This document shows positions 57,770 through 64,000 of a stretch of DNA of 64,000 nt, in pieces; within the stretch, counting starts at the first letter, position 1, and the number at the start of each line of letters is the position of its first letter. Source of the DNA: Hemerocallis citrina (Eukaryota > Streptophyta > Magnoliopsida > Asparagales > Asphodelaceae); contig CM030360.1 of the NCBI GenBank assembly GCA_017893485.1, forward strand, positions 15,063,975-15,127,974, in the 5' to 3' direction. The notes beneath the pieces were generated by a model, which made no database searches, was not told the DNA's origin, and saw only the letters and a program-made list of their open reading frames with translations. The translations under genes were made by a program, and so were the position numbers.

Positions 57770-59872
57770 ATGTCTAGATCACGAGGTAGCGGCTGTAGCC
57801 AGAATGGACAATTCCACCGGTACTTCACGCCGACCTCTAATAGTCCCACATGTAGAGCTCGAATTTATACCAAATCATATACTAGGATTTCACGATGTCC
57901 CTCCATACGACATAGAAGAAGAAATGCATAATATTAACACACAAACATAACAAACCAAACCCACTAGTAGTAGAAAAATTAGGGGGAAAACAAGTGATTG
58001 GCATAAATTTTATGACTATACCCCCGATGAGGATAATCCGGGTGTAGGACATAAGATTTGTAAAACTTGTGACAAGAGTTACAAATAGAAGAAGGGTGAG
58101 GGAACATGTACAATTAAACAACACATTTTAAATATACACAAATACTGAGTACAAGAAAAAAAATGCCAACAAAAATTCAACCCTAGGACCAGACAAATAG
58201 ATAGTCAACTCTATGATCCCAAACTTGTTCGTCGGAAAATGGCCTGACTAGTTATTAAGGATGAGCTACATTTTTCCTATTTCGAGAGTAGGAATTTAGA
58301 GTCTTTCAGCCAAAATGCACTAAATCCATATTTTAGAAGAATCCCTAGAAACACACTAAAGTCTGAATGATTTAAACTTTACAATGAAATGAGAGACGCT
58401 TTAATTGCACTATTGTATTCTTTAACTTGTAGAGCATCGTTAACTTCCGATTGTTGAAAATATTGTAACGATATTTCGATGATGGGCATAACTTGTCATT
58501 GGATAGAAAGTGATTGGATGATTCAAAATAGAGTCATCTCACTTGCTCCTTTGCCGTATCCCCATAGTGGACTAGTTATTGCAACACGCATTTTAGAAGT
58601 TTGTGATTTATATCATATTCGTGACAAAATTTTTACTATTAGTTTTGATAATGCATCTAAAAACAATGCTTTAATTAGTACATTAAAAATACAATTAGCT
58701 ACTCCCTGAAATAAAATTTTTCATGTTAGATGTGCATGCCATATTTTAAATTTATGTGTACAAGATGCATTGAAAGTAGCTGATTCATAAAATAGAAATT
58801 AAAATTTGTTTACATTTTATTTCTTTGAGTGGTCCCATGCTTCGTGAATTTGAAGAATGGTGTAAAGCTAGGGGAACACATTTTAGAAAACTTTCTTAAA
58901 ATATTAAACACCGATGGAACTATACTTTCAATTTACTAAATATTATTACTCATTACAAAGATATTATAAACGATTTTTGTCTTGTAAAAAATATGAAATT
59001 TTTTCAAATAACTCCCTAATCATGGTATTTTGCCAAATCTTTATTACGATTATTGGAACATTTTAAAACCAGAACTTTGAAGTTTTCTACATCTTATGAT
59101 TCTACTTCTTGTAGTATTTTTATTTCAATCATTACTATGATGCAGACTTTTCAAGAAAAAATTTCGGACGAATACATTAGACATATTATCGTTTCCGCTT
59201 ATACAAAAATTTTGAAGTATTTTAATCCTCCTCTTATGTTGTATTGTATTACTACTGTTATGGATCCTCGTATCAAATTAACAGGTACGAGGAGTTTGAT
59301 TGAATTTTTTTTTTTTTACTTTACTTGGTGATAATTCTGAATGTGATTATAATAAATTTTTAGCTAGCTTTGAATTGACATTGAATAACTTGTATGATTA
59401 TTTTGATAGAAATTTTGCATCTAATAGTATAACTAATATAGTTACTTCTTCTTCTTCTACATCTAGAGGTAAGGCTAAAAGTACATTAGAAGATGTCACT
59501 GCTAATTTACTTGCTCGTATTCAATCAAAATAACCTAGGACTAATACACCTAACGAATTAAATAGGTATAATAAAAAAGATAGTGAGAGTTCTAGTACTA
59601 AAATTAAAGTGTTACAATGGTAGGAAGAACATGAAAATCTTTTTCCTATTGTTTCACATATGGCTAGAGATATACTAACTCCTCCTGTCTCCACAGTTGT
59701 TTCAGAAAGTATTTTTTCTATAAGTGGTAGAATTCAAACATATTACATGAATCACTTGAAACCGGATTCGTTAGAGATGCTCGTGTGCACTAAACATTAG
59801 ATGAAGCCTGAAGAAAAGCGGCATCTACATCAATAAGTAGAAGCAACTCGCCTGAAGTACAACAACAAGATT
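57770..59872 (+). pseudogene. hAT1 transposase, degenerate
   Basis: Candidate starts are ATG 57770 (MSRSRGSG) and ATG 57804 (MDNSTGTSRRPLIVPH). A BED zinc finger lies at about 57995-58145 (TSDWHKFYDY, HKICKTCDKSYK, then CTIKQHILNIHKY). The catalytic-domain pieces are at 58479-58760 (GITCHWIESDWMIQNRVISL, HIRDKIFTISFDNASKNN, CHILNLCVQDAL). A SYDSTSCSIF block is near 59085-59120. The C-terminal dimerisation domain is at 59640-59800 (LFPIVSHMARDILTPP, TVVSESIFSISGRI, LEMLVCTKH). Around ten stops or shifts. The closest relative in the window is hAT2. Confidence 0.88.
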
Positions 59873-60176
59873 AGGAAATTTAGAGCAATGAGATCCCAGA
59901 TTTAGGTTAAGTAGAGGTGCAAGACAGTAGTCCAATGCCATCTTTTTAATCTAACTCGAGCCTATCTTGAACTCTAAATTCTGATTATCTGCTCAAATAT
60001 GTAAATCTAAATTAAGAAATATTGTATGTTCTTTATGAGTTTCTATTACTTGTATATCTGTATGTAAAAAAAACTTGTAAAAAATTCATAGTAGTTGAAA
60101 TGAATAATGTATACAGTTTTTCACTCTTATACAATTATACTGGTTGTAAATTTTTTTTGTAAGTGAAGTTGTAAAC

Positions 60177-60177
<1 letters not shown>

Positions 60178-60247
<70 letters not shown>
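60178..60247. repeat. (TA)n microsatellite, about 34 units
   Basis: Uninterrupted TA dinucleotides in the hAT1 3' noncoding region. The Tyr-Ile open frames across it are meaningless. Confidence 0.97.
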
Positions 60248-60253
<6 letters not shown>

Positions 60254-60822
60254 TAGATTTTCCCGGGGGCACGTGCCTACGGCACGTCTTAGGAACGATA
60301 CAAAACACGAAAAGCCCTGTAAATAGTAAAACAACAATTATGTAACTCAAGTTTGAATAGTTTGACAATAATTAGTTGTAAATAAAAGTCCATGTTTCCA
60401 TTAGTATATGTTGAAAAGAAATTATAAATGGGGGTGTAAAATCTAACTTCTTAGAACTTTAAGTATGGAAAATGATGAAATTTAACTGTTGAAGAGATAT
60501 TTGCTATTTTCAATATAACATGTGCAATAAAAAAACATAAAAATTCTGCAAATTTACAAACCTGAAATCTTAAAATCTAAATTTCTAAGTAAATAAAGAA
60601 AGAATGGCAGAGATAGATAGGGAGAGAGAGAAAGAGAGAAATATGAAAAAGTGAAGAGAGATGAGAGAGATAGTAATAAAGTAATGAGTTTTTTAGTTTT
60701 TCGGTGAAAATTTTGATTTTGGGGTTTGAAATTTTGGGAGAAAAAATGTGTCTAGTGAGGTTAGATCTGGGCCTTTGATTTTGGGGGGATTGAAGGTGAG
60801 CCACTTGATAGCTTTCTTTGTG

Positions 60823-60823
<1 letters not shown>

Positions 60824-60900
<77 letters not shown>

Positions 60901-60906
60901 TATATT
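60824..60906. repeat. (TTA)n/(TA)n microsatellite
   Basis: About 19 ATT triplets (one interrupted by GTT) followed by (TA)n, just inside the GC-rich right end of hAT1. Confidence 0.95.
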
Positions 60907-61429
60907 AACCGGGCCAACCTGTGACCCGGCCCGACCCGAAATGGGTTCGACCTTAATGGGTTCGTGGGTTGACCAGGTCGAACTTTGCGCGTTCGAACCC
61001 GACCCTGTTAAGCCCGCGAACTGACCCGAACCCGCTCTTACGTGGCTGCAACCCGCGCGGGTCCGACCCGAACCAGCCCGGTCAACTCGAATGCCACCCC
61101 TAGCCACGCTTGACCTCATGAATAAGTTCATGGTCAGATAGACCCTGACGAGTTTTGTCTCTAAGTTGTGGTCATTCCCATAGTCTCTCCTTCAGTGCGA
61201 TTATTCCCGGCTCTGTGTCATGACATCTTTGGTTAAACAAAATTTCCTTACTCAGTTGAAGGAATCATCACAAGAATATAATTCATTTCCCACTAAGGCA
61301 TCACATTATTATAAGCATAAATTTCATAACATCCATAACATAACATAGTCCTCGTGAAAAATATATTTCAATTATTCAAGTCTAGACTTAAATGTATGTT
61401 CTAAACCTTATTACAACCATTATTTATGC

Positions 61430-61948
61430 CAGAAATTAACATTGTATTAGCCACAACGACGAACATTTCGAGCCCTTACGAATTATCCTCGCAGTTCGGC
61501 CACCTCTTCTTGGAGCTGTTCATGACATTGCTTGGACTTCCTATTTTCCTCTTGAAGCATATTCCTCACCTGAGTGAACTGACGGACCGTTCGGATGTGG
61601 AGTCCCATGAGGCTTCTATCCTCGGTCTCTAGAAATGCTATAAGTTGTTGGTTTTCCAATCATTGTTCCTCAAGCTGGCTCATCCTCCACTGGTACCTAA
61701 CCAACTTACGTCGAAATACGGCCATCTTGTGCTGGTTGCTGCTTAGGGTCTGAGAAAGAAAAGTGGAATCATTTGAAGAATTCAATGGGAAGGAGTGAGT
61801 GGATGTGATTCAATGTTCGAAGGCTCTTGGGGTTCTTCTCCCTCAGAGTTTTCCTCTTTGGGATACTCCTCTTCAGGATCCACTCCCTTAATATCCACAA
61901 TGGTTTCTCCTCTTGAAATCCTTCCATAGGATTATAACCATCTGCCAT
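61430..61948 (-). pseudogene. Element Z gag, N-terminal coiled-coil part
   Basis: The minus strand from ATG 61948 (MADGYNPMEGFQEE) passes an acidic stretch (DPEEEYPKEENSEGEE in another frame). It then enters a Glu/Leu-rich, probably coiled-coil segment at 61724-61480 (MAVFRRKLVRYQWRMSQLEE, ENQQLIAFLETEDRSL, MLQEENRKSKQCHEQL). The position right after LTR and primer site fits a gag N-terminus. It continues, beyond hAT1, at 56765. Frameshifted. Confidence 0.6.
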
Positions 61949-62120
61949 CCTACAGGAAGAGAAAATGAGCGAACCGGTCTATGTATAAGATAACACAAAT
62001 GCAAAGTTGAAAAGCAACTATTGCATTTATGATTGTCTTACAACCGAAAACTAAGTCCAAAACACATGTAGTGTCATCCTAGGCCCATTTTTCACACTAT
62101 GTTTAGTACTACTAATTGAA

Positions 62121-62139
62121 GTCGGCTATGATATTACTT
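62121..62139 (-). promoter_or_regulatory. Element Z primer-binding site (degenerate tRNA-iMet type)
   Basis: On the minus strand, the LTR end GGGGTGTTACA is followed by AAGTAATATCATAGCCGAC, close to the usual TGGTATCAGAGC. It fixes the element orientation as minus and its 5' LTR as the sequence to the right. Confidence 0.65.
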
Positions 62140-64000
62140 TGTAACACCCCAGAATCCGAATACTGGGAATCGTGTATTATTCACAGGACCAAAACTTCAA
62201 TTTTAGTACATAAACATAATACAATACAGGGAAATTCAAATTCATTACTACATGTCCAAAATACATGAATTTTCAAATTGATTGGCCTTCTGAATGTTAC
62301 ACTTGAGCGTCATTGCCACATGAAAATCACATCTGCAAAACCATAATATGTGGGACCATCAACTTGTGAGGCTGATGAAAAATCATGACAACTTCAACTA
62401 ATTCCCAAAACACTGTATAATAAAAGACAAACTTGAATTAGTTTGTATGTTAAATGTAAGTGTAAATGTTCAATTATACAATGTCATATGAGTGAGTTTG
62501 GAACCTAATTACTAGAGTTTCAAACATGTACTTACTATATTAACATGCACAACTCAGATATGCTCTTCTAATCTACGTTTATTTAGAACTCTATGCCACC
62601 CATACAACATAGCTTCCGAATACAAGCTACTAACGTTTCTTCTCATTATTGGGTTCAATCTCTCGCTGTGAAAACCTATTATTGAGAGAAAATATTCAAG
62701 ACATATGCATCCGTGGATTATCCATCGCATCTATGGATCATTTTAGGGGTACCGCTCGTCAAACGACATTATGTGAATATATATCTCGCTTCAGGCATTG
62801 TGAGTATTTCTCATCTCCTTGAAATTCTGGGGAACAATGCGCGTCAACTGGTCATCCTAGGGTACGTCCTCGATCACGAACATTCTGTGAGTTTTAGTTC
62901 TTGACCCGGAGATTTATTTCACCCCGCATATCATTCTGGAGCTTATATCTAATGTTCGACCTTGTTTCGTCACGTCTCCTTTTATTGCCTAGTCCTTAAG
63001 TATCAAATGCACAAAGCTAATTTCTAAACCAAATTACCTCATTCCGATATTTTCTCATTAATTTTTCGATAATCCTGGTCCCGAACTTGACACTACATTA
63101 CTCATCAATAGGAGTCACTTAAGTCTTTTAGGATTCAGACCTCATTTAGGTTCTAGTATCACCCCTTGGTATCCACACCTGGTGACAATCAAATATTATA
63201 CTTGACTCATACTGGTGCTAATCTAGCACTAATGAATTACTTCATATTGCACTCATCTTAGAAAGATTCTTACTCAGCCAATATTATGAGTATGTCACAA
63301 TTCTTTTTACATCAAAATAGAGAAATTATATTCTAATCAAATTAATCTCAAATTCCTAATTAGACCACCTCTAGGTCTAAGTTTTGTCAAATTTACCATC
63401 TAAATTGGATTCATATATTCACACCATACTATCTATTCATTATCTACTTCATAAACGATCTAATGATTTCTTAAACATGCACTACTTACTTAGTACATGT
63501 CAATCGTAGTGCTATATCACTTCACTTAATCTTAAGTCATGCTTAATCATGGTTAACTCAAGTCACACATTAGCTCTACTAATTTCAAGTTCACTACCTA
63601 GACCACTTTTCTAGACTGAAGTCATATATCAATCTCTAGCGACATATAAATTTTCAGATTCATAAATATACCGAGGTCTTTCATGAGGTACAAGTGTAAC
63701 CTAATTTCACACATTACTAATTCTCTTTCCCAATATCTTGATCATTTCTTTCTCTAAAAGATCAGAGGTTAATTAAATTGTTCGAGTCTAATTCCAAACT
63801 CTCAACAATCCCTAGAATACCCATTTAAATATTTTTAATTACTCAACAAGTTCTCCTATAAGTCCCCTTAAATATCTAAAAAAAAGTGTCCCAAAATTTA
63901 ATTAGTCACCTAAACATCACTGGATATTGCTTATAAACCCGTTTTTATTATGATTAGTCTAAAATAACCAATTGATTTCAAAATATCATTCATACAAAGA
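62140..64000 (-). mobile_element. Element Z 5' LTR (runs off the window)
   Basis: Begins TGTAACACCCCAGAATCC on the plus strand; this is the LTR end in sense direction. At 62575-62680 it has CTATGCCACCCATACAACATAG..AAGCTACTAACGTT..GGGTTCAATC, a diverged version of the block shared by the LTRs at 17648, 32240 and 46531. That ties those solo LTRs to Ty3/gypsy. AT-rich, no ORF of interest. The far end is not in the window. Confidence 0.75.

Larger units (their letters stand above)
56766..61102 (+). mobile_element. hAT1 transposon nested in element Z gag
   Basis: Terminal inverted repeats TAGGGATGGCAGCCGGGTCG and, at the right, the complement of TAGGGGTGGCATTCGAGTTG. Outside bases are GCCATGAT (56758-56765) and GCCACGCT (61103-61110), 6 of 8 identical. 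GC-rich subterminal blocks (CGACCCG/GGGTCGG motifs) at both ends may bind transposase. It contains a transposase relic in the centre and microsatellites in the 3' part. Removing it rejoins the two halves of Z gag. Confidence 0.9.

Noticed and set aside
60086..60368. Frames with long Tyr-Ile runs
   Set aside because: Translation of the (TA)n microsatellite.
60577..61131. 184-residue minus-strand frame with an Ile run
   Set aside because: Runs through the (TTA)n tract and the GC-rich hAT1 end; no homology to any protein.

Overview
The window reads as nuclear DNA of a flowering plant from a gene-poor, repeat-dense (heterochromatin-like) region. Every protein signal I can recognise belongs to a transposable element: three copies of a plant L1-type LINE, a Ty3/gypsy element of the Tat lineage, a second gypsy element with gag and primer-binding site, two hAT DNA transposons, an RTE-type LINE scrap, several MITE-like elements and at least five long LTRs. 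I see no convincing host gene, no rRNA or tRNA gene and no CRISPR. All element genes are broken. The species cannot be named from the sequence.

Layout. 1-10549: a plus-strand LINE (LINE A) split by a nearly complete minus-strand LINE (LINE B, 1343-9583) with a 13-bp target duplication. 10550-13988: AT-rich DNA, a leader-like GC-rich patch and two MITE-like elements. 13989-53908: best explained as one hAT transposon (hAT2, about 3.5 kb of its own) swollen to 40 kb by later insertions. These are a 16.8-kb Tat retrotransposon (14262-31079) and a long LTR (LTR X, 31181-50816). LTR X in turn received three more LTRs, a third LINE (LINE C) and a small solo LTR. 53909-55530: unassigned spacer with an exact 60-bp duplication. 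55531-64000: a minus-strand gypsy element (Z) with a 5' LTR running off the window, a degenerate tRNA-iMet primer site and gag, split by a second hAT transposon (hAT1, 56766-61102).

Most notable is the 3' part of the Tat element. It holds two homologous genes on the strand opposite to gag-pol. Each has the same architecture: an upstream array of roughly 83-bp repeats, a G-box, a TATA box about 32 bp further on, a leader of about 147 bp, an ATG, an exon resembling the plant 'putative gypsy-type transposon' domain and a GT-AG mini-intron of 63 or 73 bp. The whole module appears tandemly duplicated. All calls come from reading the sequence and remembered family motifs; no database search was possible.
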